NCBI GenBank assembly: GCA_014529385.2
Contig: CM043942.1
Span: 64,391,184-64,451,183, forward strand
Direction: 5' to 3'
Length of the DNA stretch: 60,000 nucleotides
DNA from: Adiantum capillus-veneris
Taxonomy: Eukaryota > Streptophyta > Polypodiopsida > Polypodiales > Pteridaceae
A program made the translations under genes and the position numbers. The notes beneath the pieces are model-generated. The model saw only the letters and a program-made list of their open reading frames with translations. It did no database searches and was not told the DNA's origin. Each line of letters starts with the position of its first letter. Position 1 is the stretch's first letter. This document shows positions 11,990 to 24,806 of the stretch, in pieces.

Positions 11990-12895
11990 CTGTGCATGCT
12001 GGGCAGCATACTGTGTGAGTAGGTCACCACACAATCTATGCTAGTTAGTACTTACCTAGTATGCTTATTAGCGTACTGGTTAGCATGCTGAGGATGCTTG
12101 TTAACACACTGTGGATAATAGAACTTTACCATGTCAAGTATGCCACTTAACATACTCACCATGCTAATTAGAATACCTAGTTAGCACACATGCTATGTAG
12201 TTTAATATACCTCATATTATAGTTGCCATTGATTATGCTAGTTAGCTTACATAGTATGCTAGTTAGCATACCTAGTATGCTAGTAAACACAATTTGTCTA
12301 CTAGTTACCATTTCTTAAATGCTAACTAGAAATTTACACAATGTGTATTCTACTTAGCATACTCACTATGCTAATTAACATACCTATTTAGCACACATGC
12401 TATTCAGTTTAGCATCCCTCATATGCAAGTTGGCTTTGAGTATGCTAGTTAACATACCTAGTATGATATTAAGCACAATGTGTCTGCTAGTTAGCATTTC
12501 TTATATGCTAAACCTAGCATAATGAGTGGGGATGTAGGCTAGCACCCTCTATGATAGTTAGCATACCCAATATACTAATTAGCATATCGGTAGTCTGGCT
12601 AACAAACTGTATGCTAGTGAGCATACCTAGTATTCTAATTATCATCCTCATTAGCATATTGGGTATGCAAGCTAACACCCTTTGTATGCTAGTGATGATT
12701 CAAAGATGCTCACTAGCATACTGGGTGTGCTTGTTAACATACCTTGTATGCTAGTTAGCATAGTGGATATGCCAATAACTTTTCTTGGTAATACACTATT
12801 AGCATATTGAGAGTGTTGATTAACACACTGGTTTTTTTTGAAGAGCATGCTCGATGTCCTAGTTGGCATTCTGTATGTCTCAGTTAGCATTATTG
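11990..12895. repeat. AT-rich minisatellite of short palindromes (GTATGCTAGTTAGCATAC)
   Basis: About 900 bp dominated by degenerate copies of TAGTTAGCATAC and its complement GTATGCTA, with spacers such as CTAGTATGCT. The best unit, GTATGCTA-GT-TAGCATAC at 12254-12271, is a perfect 8-bp inverted repeat with a 2-bp centre. Spacing between units is irregular (about 20-45 bp). ORFs in this block are by-products. Confidence 0.85.
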
Positions 12896-13101
12896 GAGCA
12901 TAAGTTGATCATTTATGAAGATTGCAAGTTGACTTGTATTACGGGCTAAAACAGAAGCATCTAGACTGCAAGATTGGCATGAGAATGTAAAGAAGGTGTA
13001 ACTATTCTTTTGTAGCGATCCAAAGGATAGATACACAAGTTGTTGTGAATACCATGCACAAATGTCATTTCTAAAGGACACATTGAACCACATGCTCTCT
13101 C

Positions 13102-13890
13102 GTGCTTTTGGTCTACATGAAGCAGGTTGCAACTATGTATGTAGTATTTGTGCTATGCGTAACAACATTAGCATGGGTTGTGAGGATTGACATCAATGTT
13201 CAAATGTTTCACACAATTGTGGGAGTCAGTTCTCTAATCCATAGAAGGGAATGTCTGATGGGAGATTGTAAGATGTGTGGAGTGAAGAGGATGGAGTTAT
13301 GCTGCTTGGAGAGAGAAAATCTAGGTAAGAGTAATACTGTGAAAGTATTTGCATATGTAGAAGAAAAATACAGGCATGGAAACATTAAAAAAGGAAAAGA
13401 TCTATTCCATAAAGAAATGCAGTGGTGAGAACTCCTTCAACTCTTGAAGTTCAAGTTGAAAATCTTAATCACTCATAACTATATAGCTTGATGGAAAGCA
13501 GAACAATTCAAGGGCTGTCTACTTAGGTTTCTAGATGATGTGGTGGTTTCAATGGTTGATTTTGTAGAGAATTATTCCTTCAAGGAGTAAAATGACATTC
13601 AATCAATGCATTGGCACTTTAGTCAAGTAACCATTTTTGTACACAACATATTACTGCAAGGAAGGGGAGGTAGTCAAAATACTCCACTTCTTCATATCTG
13701 ATGACAAGGTGCATGACACATTGTTTATGAAACATTGCCTAATGCTACACCATGATTGGTTACAACAAGAGGATGTGACTCCTAAACAGAACTGGGTGTG
13801 GTCCAATGGTGCGGCCTCACATTTCAAGAAAGATAGCCCTTTCTATTTTGCTGCAAGGTATGTTGGATTGACACACATTGGGATGTGCTG
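13102..13890 (+). pseudogene. transposase-like gene remnant (ENY...EIQ...HW / SDG-FK type)
   Basis: Decayed coding text over about 790 bp on the plus strand. In order: a Cys cluster (GDCKMCG), a basic stretch, VVVSMVDFVENYSFKE, then NDIQSMHWHFSQVTIFVH, then ISDDKVHD, then HDWLQQ and WVWSNGAASHFKK followed by FYFAARYVGLTH. I recall this order (Asp-Glu-Asn-Tyr; EIQ with HW; SDG with QFK) from uncharacterised, probably transposase-derived proteins in animals, mosses and algae; the family name is uncertain. In-frame stops lie at 13426-13428, near 13490 and near 13590, and a frameshift lies near 13637. The HGKG-containing end expected after position 13890 is missing. The Asp of VDF is kept; the SDG Asp has become Asn. 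Confidence 0.5.
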
Positions 13891-14239
13891 GTTCCTTTTT
13901 TACTTTTTCCCCAAGAAAAAGATCATTCTATTAGTTAATGAAACTGCCCATAGGGCTACAACTACCTCTTCTAGAGAAGGCTACAAAAATCATAAGGGGG
14001 AGACTCTCCCAATGAAAAAACAACATATGTACAATGAGCCTAAATCAAGAGATGGGAGGAGGGAAAAGCCACATAGGTGGATGCTAGTGCCATCTCATCA
14101 CACCCTAGACCATGGTGAAGAAAGGCCTAGGGCACCAGAGCCTAAGGAAAGCCTCTCTATGCTCCCACATGTGGATGGAGCTACCTTGGAGTCTCTCGAA
14201 CTGTCCTCTCATGAGAGTGTGGACTAGCTCTAGTCAAAG
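13891..14239. other. no recognisable gene
   Basis: The plus-strand ORF continues to 14227 but loses similarity to the upstream remnant at about 13890 and shows only low-complexity charged text. Confidence 0.5.
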
Positions 14240-15810
14240 ATCCCAAATAGTCTCTGCTGGTGGTAGAAGGAAAGCCTCAAAGATGCAAAAGCAGTGGGTC
14301 TGCCAAATGAACCAGAGTGTCAAGCCACTGATGAGATCCCAACACTCCTCTCTCTCAATGCACCACTCCTGTGGAGTAAGCTCGATAGCAGGCTGGGTGA
14401 AGGTCGACCCCCCTGCATCTCTATCATCCTGATGGTGGAGGACAACTCAAACTGAAGTGCCAAGCCCGTGAAAGTGGACCAAGAAAATACTCCCCAAGTG
14501 TACTGACATGCCATGGAGAGAGCTGGCATCAGCCAAAGGACACAAAGCCAAACCTGTTGTGCCATAGGACAATCCCAAAGACAATGGCGGTGACTCTCTA
14601 GAGGATGGTCGCAAGCTGCAAATGCTGCCAAGAGACCACTTTGTTCAAGCGATCGAGCTTCCAACTGATGTAGCCCGATATGCAACCATTCAATGGAACA
14701 AATTGATTTGCAATGGTTGTCTGAAGTCCCACAATCTCGCCTAAAAAGCTAACAAGAACTCAGTTGTCAGACCCTCCGCCTGCCAATGAGGTGTTGCAGC
14801 AAGACGAGCCTCTCTTTATGTTGCTAGTATGTGATGTCCATACAAACAATGTACTAAAATAAAGGGACACCTGGGTGGTCGGTTGAAGAGAAAGGGTCCC
14901 TCCAAATCCACTCCCCAGGATCCCACTGCACTTGTGCGAGTGGACAACACTCCCAAGCCCACAGCCTCCAATGGCAAGTCTCAAGAATTGGTGGGTCAAG
15001 ATCTATGACACAAGTCCTCCCAGAGATGCCCACAGCAGTACGGATCCTTTGAAAACAACACTCTGCACCTGTGGGGCCTCTACTGAAACACGGTGTAAAT
15101 GACCCACACCCTATAGCTCAAAGAACAGGGAGGTGATAGTCTCTGAGCAAGCCCAAACTGCGATGAGAACCTCCAATCATGTGAAGGCTCCCATCCATCT
15201 CGGCATTGCTGACTCAAGAGGCATGATCCACTGAGCTGGTATTGCATATGTGATGTCTTGACACATGCTTTGCACCCCTCTTATGCCCTGAAGCTAGATG
15301 CTCTGAAGCTCATGTGACAAGATTGAAAACTATAACCAATCACGTAAAGTGCGTGTTGGACCCTCTGCCATGGGACCTTAAGAAACATGAGGCCTAAACA
15401 ACCAAGTGTCCTCTCTGAGTCCTAACCATGGGGTTCCAAACCAGGGGCTGTCTCAGGCGCTCCTCCATGCAAGTAGGTTGATGCTGCTCTAGAACACTCC
15501 GTAGTTTCTCCCAGAAACAAAGAAAAATCACAGCAAAAGGTCCTCCAGTCTCCTGCTCAGGCCAACTCTTTACATCTCTGTGAAAGTCCATCTGGTTGAA
15601 GGTCACCAGGGGCCTCCAGTCTGAGGCACTCTAGCACTAAGCCGCTAAAGAAAAAACTCCTTCCACCGTTCCCCACTGGAAGTAATCCTCTGACAACAAA
15701 CTTCCAAAGAAGGGCTCTACTATGTTCTGCTGGGTCTATGATCCCCAACCCACCCCGAGAGCATGGTAAGTCATAGGTTAGTTGTGCACATGTACAAAAC
15801 ATAAGGTGCT
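14240..15810 (-). pseudogene. older LINE ORF2 remnant, RT 3' part and zinc finger
   Basis: Minus-strand text in several frames. At its 5' side (15802-15700) is SRGGLGIIDPAEHSRALLWK with FVVRGLLP, a conserved segment downstream of the RT palm in plant LINEs. At its 3' side (about 14600-14540) is ESHRHCLWDCPMAQQVW, the zinc-binding (zf-RVT-like) end. Between them the frame changes at least twice and carries stops. No YADD box or endonuclease is left. It is far more decayed than the LINE at 4.4-8.5 kb and belongs to a different family by sequence. Confidence 0.65.
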
Positions 15811-15991
15811 AGTTTGAAATTCACAAACACTTATGAGTTGAGAGGTTATGTCAATCTAACTATCAATAGGGGTGTCCTCACGATGAGGAAACCCCAAATC
15901 ATCAAGTGTCTCTTTCATTGTTTCTATTTTCACCTCAAGCTCCATTTTCTACTTTGCATTCAAATCACAGCTCTGTGATAAAGTTTGGAGC

Positions 15992-16541
15992 TCATGCTGC
16001 TTTTGTTGCATTGCTACGACAACTGGACTGACCTTTGCATTGCTTTCTTGCAATATCCTTGCACCTTTTAGCTCCTGTTGTGCATTTCTCAGAGCCTTTT
16101 TCATATTTTTCATTGTGCAGTTGTGCTCTCAGATGAAACACAAGTGTTGTGATGCATTGCAATTCCTCGAAGTCAAAAAATGAAAGCCTTTTTGCCTCTT
16201 GCTGAGTGCTAGGACGAGACAATGATGTGCTCTTGGAAGTTGACCTATTTCTCATACCTACTTGGCCCGAGTTGTCCTCCCACATTTTAGCTGATTCATC
16301 CTCATGTTTTGGAGCTTGATGTCAGGAATTACGCATCCTCCAGTTGTTGACATGGCCCTCATAGTAGCTCTTCCCACAAAGATCCTGCAAATAGTGCACA
16401 ACAAACTCAGCCCAATTGAACTTAACGGCGGTACCGCTTGCAATCAATAGAGGAATTAATTCTTTGACAAATCACTTTGCAAATGCAAAGTTGATCTCCA
16501 TGTTTGTTGGACCCTTCTGATAGACCTTATTGTGTAACTAC
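15992..16541 (-). pseudogene. unrecognised broken coding region
   Basis: One minus-strand frame stays open for about 180 codons apart from TGA at 16472-16474 and TGA at 16322-16324. It reads MEINFAFAK, then FVKELIPLLIASGTAVKF, NWAEFVVHYLQDLCGKSYY, then a charged Ser/Arg-rich part and EELQCITTLVFHLRAQL, ending near 15992 in a Lys/Cys-rich tail. The composition is protein-like but I do not recognise the family. It lies 5' of the LINE remnant on the same strand, so it could be that element's ORF1, or an independent gene relic. Confidence 0.4.
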
Positions 16542-16959
16542 GTCACTGCTGGTACATGTCGCTACGGATGAAGCTGCATTGAATGCGGTAATGGATGGGA
16601 TCCTTCATCTGTTTGAACACATTGAATCATTCCACATCATTGGATGCGCACACATCACCAATTTGGGATCCGAACCAGTCATGGAGAGTCCATAGGTAGC
16701 ATTGAAATCTTCCACAATTACATAGAATTTATTCTAGAATGCGGTCTCCACCTTGCGAGCTCTCCATTGGACTGCACATATGCAATGAACCTTTGCAAAA
16801 TCCAAAAGGTTACATGATCCAAAGAGTAGAATATGACAAAATACATTCCATCTACATATGTAATGCCCCTCTCTCTCTGGTTGTGAATGAAAAATCCACT
16901 ACTCATTGGGGAGCTGATCCAGGAGTACATGCAGGGGACACTAAACACACACACACATA
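16542..16959. other. no recognisable gene
   Basis: Short ORFs only; none shows a domain. A short (AC)n run ends it at about 16957. Confidence 0.5.
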
Positions 16960-17127
<168 letters not shown>

Positions 17128-17308
17128 ACCAGAGTTGTTCCTTCCTTTTCTTGCATGCATGAATTGTGACATTGGGGATCCCTAGGAATTAGGCAGCTTC
17201 GCTCATTTGTGAGGTAGAGGACAAATAGTAGTAGACTTGGCCCTATTGTGTTTCTTTGTTGGTGGATGGTTGGACAAGTCCATGGAGGTCTCTCGTTGGT
17301 AGTCCGAG
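17128..17308. other. spacer between facing arrays
   Basis: About 180 bp of anonymous sequence separating the purine-rich array on the left from the pyrimidine-rich array on the right. No gene seen. Confidence 0.6.
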
Positions 17309-17879
<571 letters not shown>

Positions 17880-18700
17880 TATTTTTATTGGAAGAGGCCC
17901 ATTGTAATCCCAAGATGAGGGGCTAACTTTGCTGGAGACACATGGAAGGAGCCAAGTGAGGCCCTTAATTCCTTATCGACTTGATGAGAGTTGCCTTCAC
18001 ACATGTAGCCATGCATTCTTTGAGAAATCCAATCAAGAGCTCTTGAAGGCAAGGGATATATGCCTCACCAACAAGGTCACTTCACATTGTTGCAGTTTCA
18101 TGCCATTGTCAAAGGAGTTGTTGATTTACAAAATAGAAGAAACCCCCAATCTGCTGCGTTTGTGTGCAGACAATTTTCAGCAAAGGTAACTTCTCATCTA
18201 GGACATTGTTGGACTCCTAATAAATCTCCATCGTTATCCAAGCATTGTCCTCATAAAATATCTACATCAGCTACATCAAATTGTCTTTAGAGACCGAACA
18301 TAAACCTACATTGCCTCTTTGAAAGACTGAACATCAACCTACATTGCTGGAATTTCAGCCCATTGTCGAAGGTGTTACTTTGGTATAGAAGAGGCAAAGA
18401 AACAATAAATCTATTGTGTTTTTGTGCGAATGAATTTCAGCCAAGGTAATCTTCTCATCCAAGACATTGTTGTTCCACTCCCTCTCTGAGATGTTGTCTC
18501 TTGGAAAACAATAATTGTGGGATATGCCCAACAAGGCAAGGTCAAGAATATCAGGGCTATCTCCAATGCATGCAAAGTGAGGAATCTGCTAAAAAAAAAT
18601 CACCTATGTTTTCACCTTGAACATCAAGCACAATGCAAGAAATTAATATGGGCCTCTGAGTAGCTTTTGCCAAGAGAGAAGAAAACCCACCTACTGCACA
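17880..18700. repeat. dispersed repeat R, partial copy
   Basis: Shares the R modules in order: CCATTGTAATCCCAAGAT, GCTAACTTTGCTGG, ACACATGGAAGGAGCC, a CTTCACAC...ATTCTT segment, AGGTAACTTCTCATC, and the near-palindrome TTGTGGGATATGCCCAACAA near 18513. It runs directly into the next copy. Confidence 0.75.
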
Positions 18701-20060
18701 CCCAAGATCACATGCTAAATTTGCTTGGGACACATGGAAGGGGCCAATTGAGGTGCTTGATGCCTTGTGCACTGTGTGGATTATCCAATTAAGGGGAGTT
18801 GCATTCACACCTTGTGGACATACATTCTTCAATCGGCTACATCAAATTAGCTCTAAAGGTGTCGCTTTGGAGAAGCGAAGATCACCTCATAATAACTGGA
18901 GATTTAGCCCACTATCAAAGGCATTGTTGGGGTACAAAAGCGGCAAACAAACCCTAGATTTTCTGCATTTTTATTGCGGATAGATTTCAACTAAGGTAAT
19001 ATTCTCATCCAAGGCATTGTTGCTCCATTCCCTCTCTGAGACGTCATTTCTTGGAGCACAATAATTGTGGGAAATGTCCAATGGGGGATGAATTAGAAAC
19101 ATTTGGATTGTTTTCAGCGGATTCAAAGAGTATCATCCAGTCTTCTCCATGTAAGGTACCATGGCAAGAGTGATTTTTACTACTATCATGCTAATGTAGG
19201 TGACAAAATCTAGTTTGCAGCTTGGCCAACCAATACCCTCCATGACTACAAATCTCATCGTGAGTGGTTTGTGCATATTGGCATATTTTAGAGCAGCATA
19301 TTCCTTCACAATGCAAGCATAGGGGTTGCATCTATAGGTACCCTTGCAAAGAATATCCTATCAACAATGTAAGCAATTGAGAGGTGATTTCACTTTGCAC
19401 CTGTTGTGTTTTTATTGAAGCAGTTTTTAGTCGAGGAAATCTTCAATTGTAGCCAAGGTTTCATTGAAATTTTGGTTGGATGATACCAAAAGGTTTGCCA
19501 TCATCTACAAATGTTTCAAGCCATTGGAACCCCTTCAACTCATCCCATTCTTTGATCCAAAGGTAATCTCCTCATTGCTGCAAACCAGCCCAATGTTGTT
19601 AGCATCAATGGTCGTCAAAGTTGAAAAGAACAACAAGATTTTCTACATTTTGTGTAGCTAGTTTTTAGCCAAGGAAGACTTTAGTGATTGCTTTGTATAG
19701 GTGCTTCTTGTTTTTATTGCCATCTCTTGAAGTACATCAATTGTGGGAAATAGCCAACATGAAAGGATGACAAAACTTTGCACCTCTTTCAACAAATGCA
19801 AAGTGACGAGAGATCTCTCCAAGTGCAATAGCTTATACTTGCATCTTCAAGGCATGTGCTGCTATGCAACTTGAAATGATCTTTTTGGTGAAAGAAAGTT
19901 TTTTTCTTGGAACTACCTTTCTCAACATGTATGTTGAATGGGGTGTACTTTAAGAAGCACAAATATTGCTTGACAAGCCACATGTCCCCCAAATTTTCCT
20001 CTTATGTACTGAATTGATTGTTGGAGCTACCCAATAGGGCAAGGGTCATGAAACTCCAAT
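18701..20060. repeat. dispersed repeat R, long copy
   Basis: Colinear with 8895-10160: CCCAAGATCACATGC at 18702, GTGTGGATTATCC near 18775, AGGTAATATTCTCATCC near 18995, TTGTGGGAAATGTCC near 19065, and a close match of 19181-19285 to 9420-9525. A later CCAACATG near 19753 and CCCAATAGGGCAAG near 20030 are further module copies. No protein is encoded. Confidence 0.8.
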
Positions 20061-20280
20061 TGTTTTAAGCATACTATTTAGGTGCTATGCTAAAGGCCAC
20101 AAAATTTTTAATGCCTCTTGTGATTGAATGACATGGAGAAGTGTGGAAGAATTTGGTCACTTAAATTTTCCTAATATGTGGGCCTCTTGGAGGTTTAAAA
20201 CATTTGATAAATATGTTTTCATGCTGAATCAATTGGAAACAAGTTAAAAGAATTCACGCAAGATTTTCACTATCAACAAC

Positions 20281-20769
20281 TGCTACAAACGAAAGACGTA
20301 GAGTCCCTACAAAATACCTCAAATAGCATGATAGAAACAACAAAGCACCGCAAAGTATGCATACCTGGTAAAGCCTATGATCATATAATCAAATTGTACA
20401 CGAACAGAGAGAAAGAGAGCGAGATAGAGCGAGAGAGCACATGCAGGCACACCTCCTAGAGTGGAGTGCTACGCCAACACGTCGAGAGAGGAGAGAGGAG
20501 AGGAGAGAAGAGCAACGCAGACACTGGGTTCAATCTCCCCCCGTGCAAGAGTGAGAATTTCCCTCTTGCACGTATTTATTTATAGATTTCTTGAATGTCC
20601 AAAAATGAGTACAAACTGGCCGGTCGTTCATAAATGGCCAAAGCTCATAAAGAGCACTTGAATAATCAAATATACATAAAATACAATATCCTTCTGCATA
20701 ATCCATTATCTGATAATACTTTTGCCACCTGTCAGCTGCAATAAATAGATAAATATCAATTCAATAACA
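20281..20769 (-). repeat. element E, 3' LTR
   Basis: Starts TGCTACAAAC and ends ATAACA as read on the plus strand. It contains a purine-rich stretch (GAGAGAAAGAGAGCGAGATA and GAGAGGAGAGAGGAGAGGAG) and ends near CTCTTGCACGTATTTATTTAT, which on the minus strand could hold the polyadenylation or promoter region. Confidence 0.9.
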
Positions 20770-20782
20770 TACCTCTCCGTTG
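20770..20782 (-). promoter_or_regulatory. element E, candidate polypurine tract
   Basis: On the minus strand the sequence AACGGAGAGGTA lies directly before the LTR start TGTTAT. It is purine-rich but short, so the call is tentative. Confidence 0.45.
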
Positions 20783-23700
20783 GAAAGCAATTGTCCTCAT
20801 TTGCGAAGATAAAAATCTACGAATAATACTTGTCAAAAAACAATGGTTAGAAATCTGTATCAAATAATAAAAAAATACATAAAATTAGATAACATTGCTT
20901 ATGCCTGCCGTCATCCACATACTACCTATTCTAGTGTCCCATACCACTAGAATAAGCAGTATATGTCATACCGTGATGAATCAGGATATCATTGGTCATA
21001 CTCATCATCAATCTTATATTCTCAAGTCTCATCACATGAACACTGCCGTGATAAAATCATTAAATACCAAATCCCAATCCAATTCCAATTCCACAAAATA
21101 AGACCAAATCCAAATCACTTTCATGATGTACCCGGGTAACAAAATCACACCAGTGACAGTGGTGGCCAGCCACTGCAGCATGATTTTGTGATTGGTTTTG
21201 CCTAAATCGGCGAATCTACACCAATAAGACGTGCTGCCTAAATCAACAAATCTGTATTTGATATAAGTTCAAAAAGCGTGAATCTGTAGTTTGTTGTTGT
21301 GCTACCTAAATCAGCGAATCTGCACTAGATGAGCATTGACACACTGCCTAAATCGGCGAATCGATGTGCCTGTGACCAATGGACTAGACATGGCATAAAA
21401 AGTGAAGAATAAATGACCTATTTGATATAAAATTTGAATAGACTGGAATGTGTTAGCGATCATCGCATACCAACTGAGCTCATGTAAGTAGTGGTATGAC
21501 AAGTCATCTCAGTAAGAGTTCAATTGAAGGAAAGTAGAACCCAACGCATGACATTAGAAACAATGGATTTTGCAACATAATGTAAACAAGTAAGGGAGCA
21601 TCTGAAAAATTCTTGCCTGCTGCAAAGGTGCTGGGTATCTATAAGGGTGTGAGAATATCTGCAAAATGACTCACTTAAAAGAAATCAAATATAATAAATA
21701 TTAATTTATCAAACCACTATTAAACTAGAGGATTCGTGCATAAGGAGATGTGGTGAAGGGTGGGGGGATCTGGAGGGGCCAAGATAAGAGAAGAGATGGA
21801 ATAAGCACTTGGGGTGACTTAGATAATTTTACTTTTAGGTCTAAAGATACGTAGCAAGATTTTACTTATGAGGGAGAATTGTAATGATGTTTCAAGAGGG
21901 GTATTACCAGAATGCATTAAGGAGTGTCATACCTGGATTTTTATATGAGAAAATTGTATTTAGATTTATCTGCAAAACTGTTCTAAAAAACAAAGCACTA
22001 AAAACAATTGCTTGTTAAACTGAATAAGACGTTAATAATTGCAATCAAATGCATTAACATTTGAAACGCCATGAAGGAAAAAATTGATGTAAATTTGTTT
22101 AACAAGAAAAGAGAATGAAAGTAGATAACTTGAAGTACAAATGAGCAGATAAGAGAGATGTTAAATAATTTGACAGGGTGGTGTGCAAGATTGGGATGAC
22201 TAGTGGATACCGGTCGTTAGAGAAAGTGAGGTCACACTCAATGTATGAATGTTAGGATAGGTCAAAAGTAGGTCTCCTAAAGTAGTTGGCTGCAAATAGG
22301 GCATAGAGGTAGTTATTTGTCAGTAAAGGGTAGTCCTATGAGAAGGAATATTGGAAACGTTGGGAGTGATGTGGTACAAAAGCAAATAAATGGAACAATA
22401 TGGAGTAATATGCAACAACAATTTGACTGACATATGAGGGAACATTTAAGACAATTTGAAGAGCAAGTAAAGCGAAAATTGAATTACATTACATCAATAC
22501 TAATGGGGATAAACTTACATTATGGAAATAATGGCTCCTGCAAATAATGATGAGAGAGGGATTTTTGTGTTTATGCTTGATAATTGCTTAATTATCTAGG
22601 TAACAATCAATTTGAGTCATCATTGCTAGAATATTAAGGAATGATGTATCTGGAGGGTGAAAAGTTGACTCAAGCACATTATGATTATTCACGGTGTTGA
22701 CAATGTAGAGCATGAAAGTATGAAAATAAACTAAGAGACAACACGACCCATGAGAAGTGAAATTATTGTTCTATAACGCCACATGTTCACCATCGCTATC
22801 CTCTTTATCAGACAGATCAAGAGCTTTAAAAAAATAAAATAAAATGAAATTGTGAGACGATAATGCTAACTAGACGGGTGTAAATGCCAATTCATGTCTA
22901 CTATTTCCCATCATCATGTTAATCGTCATCAATACATCCAAGGTGGACCTTTGCAGATGGCCATGAGGGTGATCAAAATTTCGCATTATCAGTTGGAATA
23001 GAGGATTGTAATATACATGCTAATGAGGAACACCTACGCATTTACTTTTGTGCAGGGGATGATGGTGCTCGTAGGTAACAGAAAAAATAAAAATAAAATA
23101 AAATAAAGAAAGATATTTGATTGGTGGAAGTTGAAACAATCAGTGAGTTGTTGTGGGGACATGTCCTCACTAGTATAGTATACAAAAATTTGACGATTGC
23201 CAAAAATTGTCGCAGTGCACAACCTTTGAGAACACTCGACTTGCAAAAGACTGCGTTTTGGGCCGCTTAAGCAATTAGTTCTGGCGAAAATAATGTGGGA
23301 AGCCACGAGCATGGGAATGAGCCCTATCATCAAGGATAGAAAATAAATAAAATTAAAACGGCCAAGTATGACCCTGGGAGGAGGCTCGCCTTGCATCATC
23401 TTATTTCTCCTGATCAACTGCCACACCACCGGAATGAGCACTGTCGCCGTTTCCATGACCGCCACATCTCCAGTTGTTGCTGGGAGCCACTTAACCTGAC
23501 ACGCTCTATAGGTCGACTGCGTATTTGCGGTCGCTCTCTGATACAGAGTTGAGAATAATTTTCAAGGTTGACAAGGCCCAAGGACATGCAAATGTGCTCG
23601 ACCATCTCACTAAAAGTGGGTCAATAGCTATCACCATCATTCTTCTTTTTCAAGTGGAGAGTTTTGATCATTTTGGTAAGAGTGTGATTCAAATTCTGTG

Positions 23701-23869
23701 CAGTAAAAGTGTCCGAGATAAGCTGCATGAGGAGGAGCACACAAAAGCGGCAGTTGTGTATGTCTCTGTGTGAGAGAGAGTGTGGGTATGTGTGCGCGTG
23801 CGCACATGAGGGTGCCAGGAGCAAGGAGGGAGAGTGATGACGATGGGCTAGAGGGCAGCCTTTGGTAGC

Positions 23870-23924
<55 letters not shown>

Positions 23925-24759
23925 GGTGGTTGGTATAGCACCTTAGAGACAGTGGGAGACAATGAATTGCCGAGCAATTTGAGAAAGAAGTGGAAGACAA
24001 TAAGATGATAATAACAACCTAACTGGGTGGTATCCTATCTGCATGCGCCCCACAGTAGTGTAACGGTGAGATATTGTTGCAGATAGGATACACACCAAAG
24101 TGTGAGCGGTGGGTGGTGTAGCTGTAAACGGCCAAAAACACTGGCTGCATGCAAGAGGAGACGGAGTCTGCTGGTTGGCGATATGCATAACACAAAAGTA
24201 GAGGGTTGTAGGATGGTGTGAGGGGACAAGAAAATTGAGTGGCACATGGCCGTTAGCACTGCTCACAAATAGTGTTGGTAGCTCATTGATGGTTGCGAGC
24301 GTTCATCCCCACAAAGAGTGGGGTGTGGTAGTGAAGGTGGTTGGCATAGCTGAGGCCGGTGGGCTCATGAAGTAATTGGTTCCAAGGCACTGAATTAGTA
24401 AGGCCTTCTGTTTCCCTTGCATTGCCTGTCAGAGCCTCCCTAAGCACTCATGACAGAAAGTGATACTTGTGTTTTTTTTTTGTATTTTTTATTGGCGGTT
24501 GCATGGCGGCTGAAAAGTCGGCACCGTGAGAGACTGAGGGGATATAGGAGATGACTTAATACTGGCGGTTGAGCAGGTGGTAGACAGAAAATGCATGCGA
24601 GAGGCAATGGACTGAAGATTGTGTGTGGCACAGCCACTAGACCAGACAGAGGAAAACCGGTGCAGTTGTGTGGTTCCAAATTTGCAGAGCGAGCTGAGTG
24701 TGGGCACCGTCGCCAGTTGACAAAGAGAGAGAAAGAACCTTTGGCAGCTAAAGCTAGAG

Positions 24760-24806
<47 letters not shown>

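Noticed and set aside
11990-12895. CRISPR-like array of repeats and spacers
   Set aside because: Units are degenerate, spacing irregular, no cas genes, and the context is a plant transposon landscape.
23034-23465. 143-codon minus-strand ORF with two hydrophobic stretches, a possible membrane protein
   Set aside because: It lies in the interior of the non-coding element E, has no recognised domain, and ends in a low-complexity tail; likely chance.
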